Positions 52,363 to 61,035 of a stretch of DNA of 64,000 bases are shown here, piece after piece. Positions within the stretch are counted from its first letter, which is position 1. Every line of letters begins with the position of its first letter. Under the pieces are notes generated by a model, which saw only the letters and a program-made list of their open reading frames with translations, was not told the DNA's origin and searched no databases. The stretch is from an uncultured Eggerthella sp. (GTDB lineage Bacteria; Actinomycetota; Coriobacteriia; Coriobacteriales; Eggerthellaceae). The stretch spans positions 124,001-188,000 of the forward strand of contig UQLU01000002.1 of NCBI GenBank assembly GCA_900542065.1, read 5' to 3'. The translations under genes and the position numbers were made by a program.

Positions 52363-53295
52363 TTAATTCGACATTTCACGGTTTTTTTGCATGTCAGCAT
52401 CTCCTGGATGCTTTGCCAAGATAAATACCGTAGCAATAATGAACACGAACCCAACAATATCGATCCACACAAAAGAGGTACCGAGCCATACTACGGCAAA
52501 AACCGTTGCTGAAACTGTTTCAATACTTGCCATAAGCCCTGCCTTTGCAGCACCAATGTCGTTGATTGACTGAAAGAACAGAGTAAAGCCCACCACAGTC
52601 CCGAAAAACACCAGACCCACGAACAAAACCACAAAGCCTGATGGTCCCATAGCAGGAATATTGGACCATGATTGCAGCAAAATACTAAAGACAACACCGC
52701 CTATGAGAAGTGCCGCTGCTACCACAGGAACACTTCCGAAGCGAAACATCAACCTTCGAGGTAAGAGTGAATACACCATATAAGCCAACGCTGACACTAA
52801 ACCCCAGAACAACGCTTCAGGCGAGAGCACCATTACTGCAGGATTACCATGGGTTGCCAGCAAAAACACGCCTACTACCACACAAATTAGCGCCAACCAT
52901 TCACGAAGCGTAGGCAACCTTCGCGCAAGAGCACAGAGGAAAAAGACCGTGAGTACTGGGCCGATGTATTGAATAATAGTTGCCGTGCCAGCATTTGAAT
53001 ATTGAATTGCCAGCAGATAGGTCATCTGACAAAACGCTAAGCCAGCTATAGCAAACACAACCATGCGTGCTAAAACACTTGGCGTTTTCCAAATGGCTAA
53101 ATATGGTTCGCGAAAAGTTACCAGCGCAACCACTGAAAGCAGAATACCCGCCGAAAGCATGCGAACCGAAGAGACCCAAAGTGGGTCGAGCCCATAATGG
53201 GAAAAAAGATACTGAGCACATGCACCAGAAAAACCCCAACTGATGCCACTCAATAGAGCAAAAATAATGCCGCGTATATTCTTCGTATTCTGCAT
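52363..53295 (-). CDS. EamA-family (DMT) transporter
   Basis: 310-residue integral membrane protein with about ten helices in two EamA repeats (FALLSGISWGFSGACAQYLF; ALFWGLVSALAYMVYSLLPR). Members export amino acids, nucleosides or drugs; this one's substrate is unknown. The start is the ATG at 53295, with a GTG at 53301 as alternative; neither has a strong ribosome site. It diverges from the 53782 permease across a long AT-rich region. Confidence 0.87.
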   Translation of the reverse strand: MQNTKNIRGIIFALLSGISWGFSGACAQYLFSHYGLDPLWVSSVRMLSAGILLSVVALVTFREPYLAIWKTPSVLARMVVFAIAGLAFCQMTYLLAIQYSNAGTATIIQYIGPVLTVFFLCALARRLPTLREWLALICVVVGVFLLATHGNPAVMVLSPEALFWGLVSALAYMVYSLLPRRLMFRFGSVPVVAAALLIGGVVFSILLQSWSNIPAMGPSGFVVLFVGLVFFGTVVGFTLFFQSINDIGAAKAGLMASIETVSATVFAVVWLGTSFVWIDIVGFVFIIATVFILAKHPGDADMQKNREMSN

Positions 53296-53781
53296 GAACA
53301 CAAAGTAACAACTAACCGCAAAAAATAATAGAGGGGAAATTAATTACAAAATACAATTCATTTGGATTGAATAATTAAATAACGTAATTTAATAAATTTA
53401 TAACACGTTCACGAGTTTTTTCTCTACATTATTCTCTTTTTTGTCCGTTAGTTTAATTTTTTTGAACGCATCTATAGATTCTGGTGAATAGGTTCATAAC
53501 ATAGACATTAGTAATTCTTGTATAGCTAAAGATTATATTTACTAAAGCGGACTATCCAATTTATTAGGACCCCTGAAAAAACCTTCGTTTTTTCGATTAT
53601 TTTTTCAAGCACTTCTAAATTGGTTCCCGTGCAAATCACAAAACATAAGCGAAAAAAACTCTCTGTGGAAGAGGCTTAGTTTTGTGCGCTCAAAATTGGA
53701 GGTTTCGATTTAAGAAAGGAATTATTAAGAAGTTAATCCCCATTCGCTATTGCGGAACTTGATTATCTAGAGGAGGGTCAT
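53296..53781. other. AT-rich divergent region with a leader hairpin
   Basis: 486 bp between divergent EamA and permease genes. It contains promoters for both. On the plus strand a hairpin, GAAAAAAC-CTTC-GTTTTTTC (53575-53594), is followed by GATTATTTTTTC, so a transcript starting upstream may be attenuated before the permease. No known riboswitch core was recognised. Confidence 0.5.
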
Positions 53782-55227
53782 ATGGCTTTAAAGCGTGAAT
53801 ACGGTGGCATTCAGCCATGTATTCGACTGGGAATATTCCGCATTCGTATTCCCTTTATCCACTTTAACATTTCTGGTCCTGAAGTTATTACAGGCCTCAT
53901 GAACGCATGTACTTCATACGGTGCATTGGCTGTTCTTATTTCTACGTTGGGCTTGGATCCCAACACTGCATACGCACTCGTAATTTTTGAGACCGCTTGT
54001 TATACCTTGAGCTGGTTCTTAGGCGAACCGGCAGTTTGCGGTTGGATTACGGCGGCGATGGCAGTAATTGTGCTCTATCTGGAAACCCTTCCAGAAGGCG
54101 TAATAAGATTCCAAGCACTTACTGTTATACAGTTAGAGCTCGGAATTCTATTCATTGTTTTAGGCGCTACAGGGTTATCCAAGAAACTCAACATGATTTT
54201 GCCTCCAGCCTTGAAAGGCGGCATTGTTTTAGGCGCTGGTATCAACTCTGTTGTTGCTCGTATGTCTGAAGGCGGCGCACTTGATACCGCAACTATTGCT
54301 TGTCTTGGCGGTCTGGTAGTAGTTTGCTTGTTTATGTTCAGTCAGCGTATTCGCGAAAAGATGTCAGAGCATAAAATCTTGGCACTGCTTGGCAACTACA
54401 GCTTCTTGTGGGGCGTTTTGTTCCTGTTCATTGTTGGTGGCATTTCAGGCGACTTCCAATATGAATTCTCAGGTCAGTTCATCGTAATGCCTGACTTCGG
54501 CGCATTATTTGCAGCTGTTTCGCCCTTCTTTATTGGATTCTGCACTGATCCTACTATTTGGATCTCCGGTATCCCCTATGCACTTACTGCATGGATTATT
54601 GCTTATGGCGACTTCATCACCGTTCAGCAGCTTTGCATCAATTCTGCTCGTGATGATGAATACATTGAGTTCAACGTAAACCGCACCAACATCGTTTGCG
54701 GTATCCGTAACGTAGTTCTTTCTCTGTTCGCTCCATATCCTGCATTGGCTGGTCCTTTCAGCCCTCCTTATGCAATCGCTACTTTTGCTCGTTATAAGGA
54801 ATCTGGCCGCGAAGGCATGAACTCCATTTATGACGGCACTGGTACGAACCTTATCTTCACCGTAGTTGGCTTGTTCTTCTATCCACTCTACGAAGTTTCT
54901 TTGGCTGCATCTGGTGCATTGCTGGTTGTAATCATGGTTGTTCAGGGCTTCGTTTGCGCGCAGATTGCTATCAACCTGCTTCGCGACGACATGGACCGTG
55001 GTATTGCTGGTATGTCCGCTGGCTTCATCGTTGCCCGTGGCGCTTCCATTGGTCTTCCTGCTTCTATCATTCTTTACCTGTTGCTTTGCAACAATCGCAA
55101 GATCCGTATCGACTATGCAACAAGCAAAGAAGAACTTCGTCTTGAAGAAGAAGAAACTGCTAAACAGCTCAAAGCTTTGGAAGAACGTATGGCCAAAGCT
55201 AAGGCTGAACACGAAGAAAGTAAATAA
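53782..55227 (+). CDS. Multi-pass membrane transporter, probably UraA/SulP-like fold
   Basis: 481 residues with about twelve membrane helices, then a cytoplasmic coiled-coil tail (KEELRLEEEETAKQLKALEE..). Helix features such as ALKGGIVLGAGINSVVARMSEGG and the duplicated half-helix patterns suggest the NCS2/SulP (UraA-like) transporter fold, but I cannot name a substrate. GAGGAGGG lies just before the ATG. A strong terminator follows at 55334. It is transcribed alone, opposite to its neighbours. Confidence 0.7.
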   Translation: MALKREYGGIQPCIRLGIFRIRIPFIHFNISGPEVITGLMNACTSYGALAVLISTLGLDPNTAYALVIFETACYTLSWFLGEPAVCGWITAAMAVIVLYLETLPEGVIRFQALTVIQLELGILFIVLGATGLSKKLNMILPPALKGGIVLGAGINSVVARMSEGGALDTATIACLGGLVVVCLFMFSQRIREKMSEHKILALLGNYSFLWGVLFLFIVGGISGDFQYEFSGQFIVMPDFGALFAAVSPFFIGFCTDPTIWISGIPYALTAWIIAYGDFITVQQLCINSARDDEYIEFNVNRTNIVCGIRNVVLSLFAPYPALAGPFSPPYAIATFARYKESGREGMNSIYDGTGTNLIFTVVGLFFYPLYEVSLAASGALLVVIMVVQGFVCAQIAINLLRDDMDRGIAGMSAGFIVARGASIGLPASIILYLLLCNNRKIRIDYATSKEELRLEEEETAKQLKALEERMAKAKAEHEESK

Positions 55228-55333
55228 GCCATTGCGGTTTAGAACGCATTACACGTGCCGCGTTTTATAGCACAAAACACGACACCAAAAACTAGATCCG
55301 CAATGCATATAACTTGCATAATTCCTTGCCTCC

Positions 55334-55363
55334 AGCCCCGCGATTTCCACAGGTCGCGGGGCT
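55334..55363 (+). terminator. Intrinsic terminator of the permease gene
   Basis: A 10-bp GC-rich stem, AGCCCCGCGA with TCGCGGGGCT, and a 10-nt loop, followed by CTTTATTTGC. Confidence 0.88.
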
Positions 55364-55384
55364 CTTTATTTGCTGAGACCTTCT

Positions 55385-55520
55385 CACTGCTCAACTTCAA
55401 TACATAGCTGCAGTGCTCAACTTCAGTACACAACTGAAATACTCACCTGCAATACAGTACAACTTCGATGCTCGACTTCAGTACATAACTGCGGCACAGC
55501 GCAACTGCAGTACATAGTTC
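55385..55520. repeat. Five degenerate 26-29 bp tandem repeats
   Basis: Units at 55385-55410, 55411-55436, 55437-55465, 55466-55491 and 55492-55520 share CTCAACTTCAGTACATAACTG or variants. The first, second and fourth are exactly 26 bp. They lie between the permease terminator and the terminator of the 66-residue protein. Confidence 0.65.
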
Positions 55521-55554
55521 TTACGTTTTAGCCTCAATATGATGCCCCATTAAA

Positions 55555-55583
55555 AAAGCTCCCAGCATAACGCTGAGAGCTTT
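55555..55583 (-). terminator. Terminator of the 66-residue membrane protein gene
   Basis: A 12-bp stem with one mismatch, AAAGCTCCCAGC with GCTGAGAGCTTT. The minus strand continues TTTAATG after six T residues. It is about 150 nt past the stop. Confidence 0.8.
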
Positions 55584-55736
55584 TGAAAGCATATATGTTC
55601 CTAGCTTTTTCTACTAACCATTGAATAACGTTGAATAGGAGCAATACCAAAAGTTAGCGAAAAATATTAATTAGCGGGCAGCAAGCAATCAAACAATAGC
55701 TATTACTCACTTACCAAGCTGCCTAGCAATCAATAA

Positions 55737-55937
55737 TTAGTGACGGCTTGATACAGCTTCATCAAACTGCTGCATATAAAAATCGCGGGAGTCCTGAACA
55801 CCAAGCTGAACCTTACGACCTGCATTAGCGCGGGCTGCAGCAAGTTCCAAAGCCGCAGAGTTGCCCTGACCAAGCTTAGAAAGCATAGCGAGACCTGCTG
55901 CGAGGAATACTACACAAATTGCTGCTACGTACATCAT
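55737..55937 (-). CDS. Small single-helix membrane protein, unknown
   Basis: 66 residues with an N-terminal membrane helix (MYVAAICVVFLAAGLAMLSKL) and a short polar tail (LELAAARANAGRKVQLGVQD..). GGAGG lies 10 nt before the ATG, and it is followed by its own terminator, both supporting a real gene. No family recognised. Confidence 0.65.
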   Translation of the reverse strand: MMYVAAICVVFLAAGLAMLSKLGQGNSAALELAAARANAGRKVQLGVQDSRDFYMQQFDEAVSSRH

Positions 55938-56163
55938 TTGAATCTAACCTCCAAGATTCTTGTTCGGTTTCTTTACCGAAGCCTTCTACTTTTTCTCTCT
56001 CGAAGCAGTAATAAAAACCACTTTGTATTACCCTGCTGCGGTTCATTACTGCTTATTGCCAATACGTACGGAATACTGCGCATAAGGGGCACAGCATATA
56101 TGCGAATGCTGTGCTATGAAATAAATTCTTCCTGTTCCAAAACCACAACCTTTCGCAAAACAA

Positions 56164-56350
56164 ATAGGGACCTGAACACTTTCGTGTCACAGGTCCCTAT
56201 CCCAAATATTTCCCTTACGTAAGTCGACAGACAGTAACCGTTGCTTTTAAGCCCTAGGTTTCCGCCGAACCTTACGCCTTCAAGTCAAATCTTTTTGCCT
56301 AATACCCCTGTGCAATAAGATTGCTTCGAAGTGCTGCCCATTCTATAGAG
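56164..56350 (-). ncRNA. Candidate orphan small RNA ending in a strong terminator
   Basis: A stem of 11 bp, ATAGGGACCTG (56164-56174) with CAGGTCCCTAT (56190-56200), extended by an ACAC/GTGT inner stem, is followed on the minus strand by TTGTTTTGCG. No open frame ends before it. A TATAGAAT-like -10 lies near 56340, and an internal hairpin AGGTT-CGGCGGA-AACCT falls in between. The 5' end is a guess. It did not match 6S, tmRNA, RNase P or SRP RNA signatures I know. Confidence 0.4.
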
Positions 56351-56401
56351 CGCAATTCTTTTTGCAACGTGTGAACGTGTTGCAGTGGTTAAATTCTGGG
56401 A

Positions 56402-56434
56402 TGAACGGGTTTTGAACTCGTTTTGAACTGGTTC
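56402..56434. repeat. Three 11-bp repeats of TGAAC(N)2GTTT
   Basis: TGAACGGGTTT, TGAACTCGTTT and TGAACTGGTTC follow each other without gaps. The last is part of the near-palindrome TTGAAC-TG-GTTCAA. A nine-C tract lies 22 bp further on. An operator array is possible. Confidence 0.6.
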
Positions 56435-56638
56435 AACAAAAAGTACGCACGCTTCACCCCCCCCCAGAATTACCACTATATAAAGATAGGACTACACAAC
56501 CTAGCTCTTCGGCTAATCATTTGATCTATAGAAATTGCTGTTATACACAACACAGATATAGGTGGTCTGATTTTTGTGATTTAGTCTTTCATACACATTT
56601 GCTATTTCAGACCCTTGTTTTTGGATGAAAATAAACAA

Positions 56639-56672
56639 AATGCCCGCCTCCGCCGTAACGGAAACGGGCATT
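56639..56672 (-). terminator. Terminator of rplM-rpsI
   Basis: Outer stem AATGCCCG (56639-56646) with CGGGCATT (56665-56672) and inner CCG/CGG pairs. The minus strand continues TTGTTTATTTTC. It is 45 nt past the rpsI stop. Confidence 0.82.
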
Positions 56673-56716
56673 GCAGTTTGAACGTTTTGATAGCCTCCAG
56701 AGGAAGCCCATCGAGT

Positions 56717-57109
56717 TTAGCGCTTTGAGAACTGAGGGCGCTTACGAGCCTTCTTCAGGCCGTACTTCTTACGTTCAACCATACGAGAGTCACGAGTCAG
56801 ATAACCAGCACGCTTGAGCTCTGCACGATAATCGCCAGCTTCAAGAAGAGCGCGAGCAATACCGTGACGAAGAGCGCCAGCCTGACCAGATACACCGCCG
56901 CCATTGCAGCGAGCAATAACGTCGAAGTGACCCTTGGTGTCAGTAACTACGAATGGGGTGGTTGCATAGTCAACGAGTGCCTGGCGACCGAAGAATTCTA
57001 CGCCATCGCGACCATTAACTGTAACCTTACCGGTACCAGGAACGATACGAACGCGAGCTACTGCGTTCTTCCTACGACCAGTGCCGTAATAGATTGCTTC
57101 GCCTGCCAT
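56717..57109 (-). CDS. rpsI: 30S ribosomal protein S9
   Basis: Small-subunit head protein whose C-terminal tail reaches the P-site tRNA. 130 residues: YYGTGRRKNAVARVRIVPGTG, GGGVSGQAGALRHGIARALL and the basic end RKKYGLKKARKRPQFSKR. Its ATG overlaps the rplM stop as TAATG, so translation is coupled. Confidence 0.98.
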   Translation of the reverse strand: MAGEAIYYGTGRRKNAVARVRIVPGTGKVTVNGRDGVEFFGRQALVDYATTPFVVTDTKGHFDVIARCNGGGVSGQAGALRHGIARALLEAGDYRAELKRAGYLTRDSRMVERKKYGLKKARKRPQFSKR

Positions 57110-57546
57110 TAGTTATCCTCCATCTTGATCTCACGAGGCTGCTGAGCCATGTGTGGATGCTCGCTACCAGCGTACACCTTCAACTTCTTAGCCATTGCGC
57201 GGCCAAGCGTGTTCTTTGGCAGCATACCCTTAACTGCGTGCTCGATAACGCGCTCAGGATGCTTTTCCATTGCTTCCTGGAACGTTTCGCACTTCAGTCC
57301 TCCGGGATAACCGCTGTGACGATAGTATTCCTTGTCCGTAGCCTTTACTCCAGTAACACGGATTTTGTCAGCGTTGATAACTACCACAAAGTCACCCGTG
57401 TCTACATGTGGGGTGTACTGAGGCTTGTGCTTACCCTTCAAGATCTGAGCTGCCTTTGATGCAACGCGACCGAGAACCTGATCCTCTGCGTCGATCAGAA
57501 GCCATTCGCGCTCAACTTCGTTGGGCTTTGCGTAATAGGTCTTCAC
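57109..57546 (-). CDS. rplM: 50S ribosomal protein L13
   Basis: Early assembly protein of the large subunit. 145 residues opening MKTYYAKPNEVEREWLLIDA and carrying LGRVASKAAQILKGKHKPQY and HAVKGMLPKNTLGRAM. The start is the GTG at 57546, with GGAGG 6 nt upstream; the frame is open to 57696 but those residues are not L13. A leader of more than 100 nt precedes it, and may hold an autoregulatory site. Confidence 0.97.
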   Translation of the reverse strand: MKTYYAKPNEVEREWLLIDAEDQVLGRVASKAAQILKGKHKPQYTPHVDTGDFVVVINADKIRVTGVKATDKEYYRHSGYPGGLKCETFQEAMEKHPERVIEHAVKGMLPKNTLGRAMAKKLKVYAGSEHPHMAQQPREIKMEDN

Positions 57547-57853
57547 AGTGTTCCTCCAATAAAGTAACAAATGTCGTTTTTCAAAAGTTGCTGCCGATTC
57601 GAAGCGGCGGGATCCTACTCCACCATCTCCAAACATCCACTGCAGAGCCGCTAGACTTTTCCGCTTCTGGACTAACGCAAAAGCGCCGCAAAGCAACTTC
57701 TGTTTTGGAGTTCGAATCTCAAGCTCGCACGGGGCTTTTGAAAGCGAACTTTTGCAGTGTATAACGCGCGCGCGAAGGAAGTCAATTACTTAGCCTTAAG
57801 CTTTTGAAAACAAGGCTAAAAATTCACGTTTTCTACGGATTTAGAGCACTAAA
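57547..57853. other. rplM leader and promoter region
   Basis: 307 bp between the beta-lactamase-fold gene and rplM. It should contain the rplM promoter and a structured leader. A short hairpin TTAGCCTT/AAGGCTAA (57790-57819) lies after the upstream gene's stop but lacks a U-tract. Confidence 0.45.
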
Positions 57854-60184
57854 TTAGTTGCCAGAATTGTTGTCGGAATTATCAGTCTGTTCTGAAGCTT
57901 GCGCAGGATCCACTAATACATAGCCCTGGCTCGGTGAAAGAGTGCTGTGCTGCCCCCAAAGCGCAGCTACCAAATTAGTAAACTGTTGACGCGCATCGTC
58001 GCCATCAGGAACGCCAGTCATTATGCAAAGAAGATAGGCCTTATCCCCATCATAGATAATGCCCGAATCACACAATGCATCTTCGTTTGTACCATGAATC
58101 CAGCCTGCTTTATCGTAGACCACGATATTGGAACTTGAATCCGCCATATCAGCTGCACTCAAACCTTCAGACTGGCCTGCTGACTGATCCTCTTCCGACT
58201 GTCCTTCTGTTGATTGCCCATCTTGGCTACCGTCTTGATTGTTCTGGTCTGCCGATTGTTGCTCATTGGCCGCATTGCCCTGGTCACCCTGCTGACCATC
58301 ATTGGAACCTTCTGTGTTGTTGTTCTGATCAGTTGATTGAGAGTTCTGATCAGTTTGATACAGATAGATTTCGCCACTATCAGTCACCAAAGGAAACGTA
58401 GGATCTACTCCTGCGCGCAGCATAGAAACCTCAGTCTGAGAAAAGAGATCCTGTGCCCACGAAACAATTTCAGAATCTGAATCCGAAGACGTGAAATAAA
58501 GATACGTATTCATCCAAAGCTTCGCAGAAATACGCGCAGAATAATGCGGGAATGACGTATCGTTTTCTAAGCTTGAATCGATATTCATACTAGAAAGCCA
58601 ATTCGCAAGCCCAGTTTCGCTATATTCTTCAAAATAGGCACGCATACTGTAATAAGAATTGTTATCAGAATAGATAATGGAATTCGTAGAAACTTCATCG
58701 ACAGTATCGATAGACAAAATTCCTGGCTCAAGCGATTCTTGACATCCATAAATAAGAACAGGACCCTTAAACGATGAAGCACCATAAACTTCAACATCAG
58801 GGTTATAGGCATAGCCACTACCCGTTTCGAGATCCATCATTATGAAGCCAACATCGTAATCTTCTTCCAAAAAAGGAGAAAGTGCAGACTGTATCGAATT
58901 TTGTCCCTCTTCGGAAAGGGTCGGAACGTAGTTTTGTCCCTCACCCGCCAAACTAAATCCAGTAATAGTTGCCCCTGAATCGGCAATGGAATCTATTCCT
59001 TCTATTGAAGCTTGATAGCTTATATTCATGGGCTGGACTTCTTGTACTGAAACAGACTCGTCTTGCCCACCAGCAGCACAAGACTGAACCGAAGAAACAA
59101 CAAATACAAGAAGCGCAATTATAAGAACAAGAATAACAACAGGCACAGCATATGCCACAGGAAGTGGCAGTGACGACAGAATCGAAGCGCCTCCCCTGTT
59201 ACCTCCATAATAGCCTCCCCTAAATCGAGAAGAAGAGCCTATTCCGAAAGGAAGCGAGAAGCCTCCATTGAAGATTCCTCGGTTATTACCAGAGCGTACA
59301 TATATATCAGGAGAGGAATGCCTACCGCGTGATTCATGACGCTCATCATAACGGCTGCCATATTCACCGTAATCGTCGTGATATGCATGACGGCCACGGC
59401 GTTCTCCGCTCGAGTAGCTACCGCCATACCTATCTTCGCTGCGATACGCATGACTTCCCGGACGACCTGAACGATGATCCCTACGTGGATAATCATCATA
59501 ACCAAACTCATAGCGTTCTTCGTTGTCTGCATGGCGCGCATAATCTAGAGCATGACCATAGCTCTCACGCATCGAAGAAGAGTTTCTGCGACGATACGAA
59601 GCGTCTGCTAAAGCAACATGACGCGGCTGACGATAACGCGAAGAAGTGGCAGGGTCATTATGTCGGACATAACCAGAAGATTTCTCATCTTCATAAGGAC
59701 GGCGCATGCCTGCGTGTTCAGAATATCCAAAACGATCAGATCGATGAGAACGACTTGTCCGATTTCCTTGCTCTTCGCGAGAAGCTCGCTCACCACGATC
59801 TGATTGATGTGGGCGCCCTGAATTACGAGACCTGCTTGAACGAGACTCTATCCTTTCATCTTGGTAGTCGAAATTTTCATGCTGAGAGCGACTCGCCGCT
59901 CGCCTAGCATGATTTCCACCCGCCGCAGAACCCGAGTCTCCAAAACTCACGTAACGGGACGCGAGAGAAGCAAGCGAGCCAAAAGCAGATTGTGCAGCTT
60001 GTTTAAAATTAGATTGGTTGCTCGAATTCGCATGCGGATCACGCTCAGAACGCGAACTTTGACGGGAACGTGCACTGCGATCAGAATGTCTTTGTTGTTG
60101 ATCTTGGGCATCAAGAAAATCATCCCCTTCATAAGAGGATGATTGATTCGGTCTGCGATTGTATGACGAATTCCGATCAAACAT
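57854..60184 (-). CDS. Membrane-anchored beta-lactamase-fold serine hydrolase with a long Ser/Arg-rich N-terminus
   Basis: 776 residues. 1-330 are disordered, rich in Ser, Arg, His, Tyr and Asp, with no similarity I know, and would be cytoplasmic. A membrane helix follows (341-366). The extracytoplasmic part has a class A beta-lactamase/PBP-like fold: S470-x-x-K473 (SSFK), SDN at 506-508 and KAG at 692-694 in place of KTG. A Gln/Asn/Ser/Asp-rich insert (608-685) separates the last two motifs. It could be a peptidoglycan enzyme or a sensor; real beta-lactamase activity is unproven. Confidence 0.82.
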   Translation of the reverse strand: MFDRNSSYNRRPNQSSSYEGDDFLDAQDQQQRHSDRSARSRQSSRSERDPHANSSNQSNFKQAAQSAFGSLASLASRYVSFGDSGSAAGGNHARRAASRSQHENFDYQDERIESRSSRSRNSGRPHQSDRGERASREEQGNRTSRSHRSDRFGYSEHAGMRRPYEDEKSSGYVRHNDPATSSRYRQPRHVALADASYRRRNSSSMRESYGHALDYARHADNEERYEFGYDDYPRRDHRSGRPGSHAYRSEDRYGGSYSSGERRGRHAYHDDYGEYGSRYDERHESRGRHSSPDIYVRSGNNRGIFNGGFSLPFGIGSSSRFRGGYYGGNRGGASILSSLPLPVAYAVPVVILVLIIALLVFVVSSVQSCAAGGQDESVSVQEVQPMNISYQASIEGIDSIADSGATITGFSLAGEGQNYVPTLSEEGQNSIQSALSPFLEEDYDVGFIMMDLETGSGYAYNPDVEVYGASSFKGPVLIYGCQESLEPGILSIDTVDEVSTNSIIYSDNNSYYSMRAYFEEYSETGLANWLSSMNIDSSLENDTSFPHYSARISAKLWMNTYLYFTSSDSDSEIVSWAQDLFSQTEVSMLRAGVDPTFPLVTDSGEIYLYQTDQNSQSTDQNNNTEGSNDGQQGDQGNAANEQQSADQNNQDGSQDGQSTEGQSEEDQSAGQSEGLSAADMADSSSNIVVYDKAGWIHGTNEDALCDSGIIYDGDKAYLLCIMTGVPDGDDARQQFTNLVAALWGQHSTLSPSQGYVLVDPAQASEQTDNSDNNSGN

Positions 60185-60499
60185 GTAGTAATGGTATCAG
60201 TTTGTTTTTGACATTTACCTTTTTCGGACAAATTTCGGTTAACTATCCGCAATTTCTTTATACGTTTCTCTACATTTTATATGTTTTTGTTGAACTATTA
60301 CGAAACGGTACCAAATTAGCACTCTCGACACTAGAGTGCTAAAACCGCAGTACTATAGCAATTGAACAAAGGATCGCGATGAGCAATGGTCCTTCGGGAA
60401 AGGTTTTCTGAGCCTCTATTGATTCCCTCTTTGGATGGGATACCAAAAGACCAAAAGGAACATTGATTCATCGCAAACACTAGAAAGAGGATGATAATC
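60185..60499. other. Divergent promoter region with a CIRCE operator
   Basis: 315 bp between the divergent beta-lactamase-fold and hsp20 genes. It holds the CIRCE element at 60316-60342 and presumably both promoters. Confidence 0.6.
60316..60342. promoter_or_regulatory. CIRCE operator (HrcA site) upstream of hsp20
   Basis: TTAGCACTC-N9-GAGTGCTAA, a perfect match to the CIRCE consensus with the canonical 9-nt spacer. It lies 157 nt before the hsp20 start and is the binding site of the HrcA heat-shock repressor. hrcA itself is not in the window. Confidence 0.96.
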
Positions 60500-60931
60500 A
60501 TGTTGGCACGTAGAAACTTCTTTAATGACTTTTTGAGTGATCCATTTGACTTTGGCTTCTTTAACGACACTACGCCAAAGACCACTACCGCTTCACTCAT
60601 GAAGACCGACATAAAAGAAACCCCTCAAGCTTACGAGCTTGATATCGATTTGCCTGGCTTCAAGAAAGAAAACGTAGAGATTGCTCTTGATGAAGGTTAT
60701 CTGACCATCAATGCTCACACCGAGCAGAAGACCGAAGACAAAGACGAAAACGGATCATACTTGCGCAAGGAGCGTTTCGTAGGTTCTTGCCGTCGTAGCT
60801 TCTATGTCGGCGATGATATTTCCGAAGAGGATATTTCCGCTAAATTTGATAACGGCATTTTGAAAATTAATGTTCCCAAGAAGGAATTGCCAAAGCCTGA
60901 GGATCGCAAGCGTTTGATTTCTATCGACTAG
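60500..60931 (+). CDS. Small heat-shock protein (Hsp20/alpha-crystallin)
   Basis: 143-residue ATP-independent holdase. The alpha-crystallin domain covers about residues 35-130: KTDIKETPQAYELDIDLPGF, EIALDEGYLTINAHTE, RRSFYVGDDISEEDISAKF and DNGILKINVPK. The start is the second ATG at 60500, because the GAGG ribosome site sits directly before the ATG at 60491 and 9 nt before this one. CIRCE control by HrcA is expected. The terminator at 61008 follows. Confidence 0.95.
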   Translation: MLARRNFFNDFLSDPFDFGFFNDTTPKTTTASLMKTDIKETPQAYELDIDLPGFKKENVEIALDEGYLTINAHTEQKTEDKDENGSYLRKERFVGSCRRSFYVGDDISEEDISAKFDNGILKINVPKKELPKPEDRKRLISID

Positions 60932-61007
60932 AACATCGAATACCCTTTCTCATTTTATCCTCCTGCGCATATCATATTGAATTTCCGTTATTTTGCGCAT
61001 CCTCTAG

Positions 61008-61035
61008 CAACAAGCCCGCCCCTGCGGGCTTGTTG
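61008..61035 (+). terminator. Terminator of hsp20
   Basis: A perfect 12-bp stem, CAACAAGCCCGC with GCGGGCTTGTTG, and a CCCT loop, followed by TGTGTTTAATC. The U-tract is short. Confidence 0.8.

Larger units (their letters stand above)
55938..56716. other. 779-bp gene-free region, including a candidate small RNA
   Basis: No credible protein gene lies between the 66-residue protein and rpsI. It contains a strong minus-strand terminator at 56164-56200 with no gene in front of it (candidate small RNA), 11-bp TGAAC repeats (56402-56434), a nine-C tract (56457-56465) and the rpsI terminator (56639-56672). Confidence 0.6.

Noticed and set aside
56424..56436. LexA (SOS) box at GAACTGGTTC
   Set aside because: The half-sites are separated by 2 nt, whereas the LexA box of Gram-positive bacteria needs a 4-nt spacer.
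57700..57725. T-arm-like GGAGTTCGAATCTC in the rplM leader
   Set aside because: No matching acceptor, D or anticodon arms could be folded around it, so it is not a tRNA.
60331..60612. 93-residue minus-strand frame over the hsp20 start
   Set aside because: It is the antisense shadow of hsp20 and its leader.
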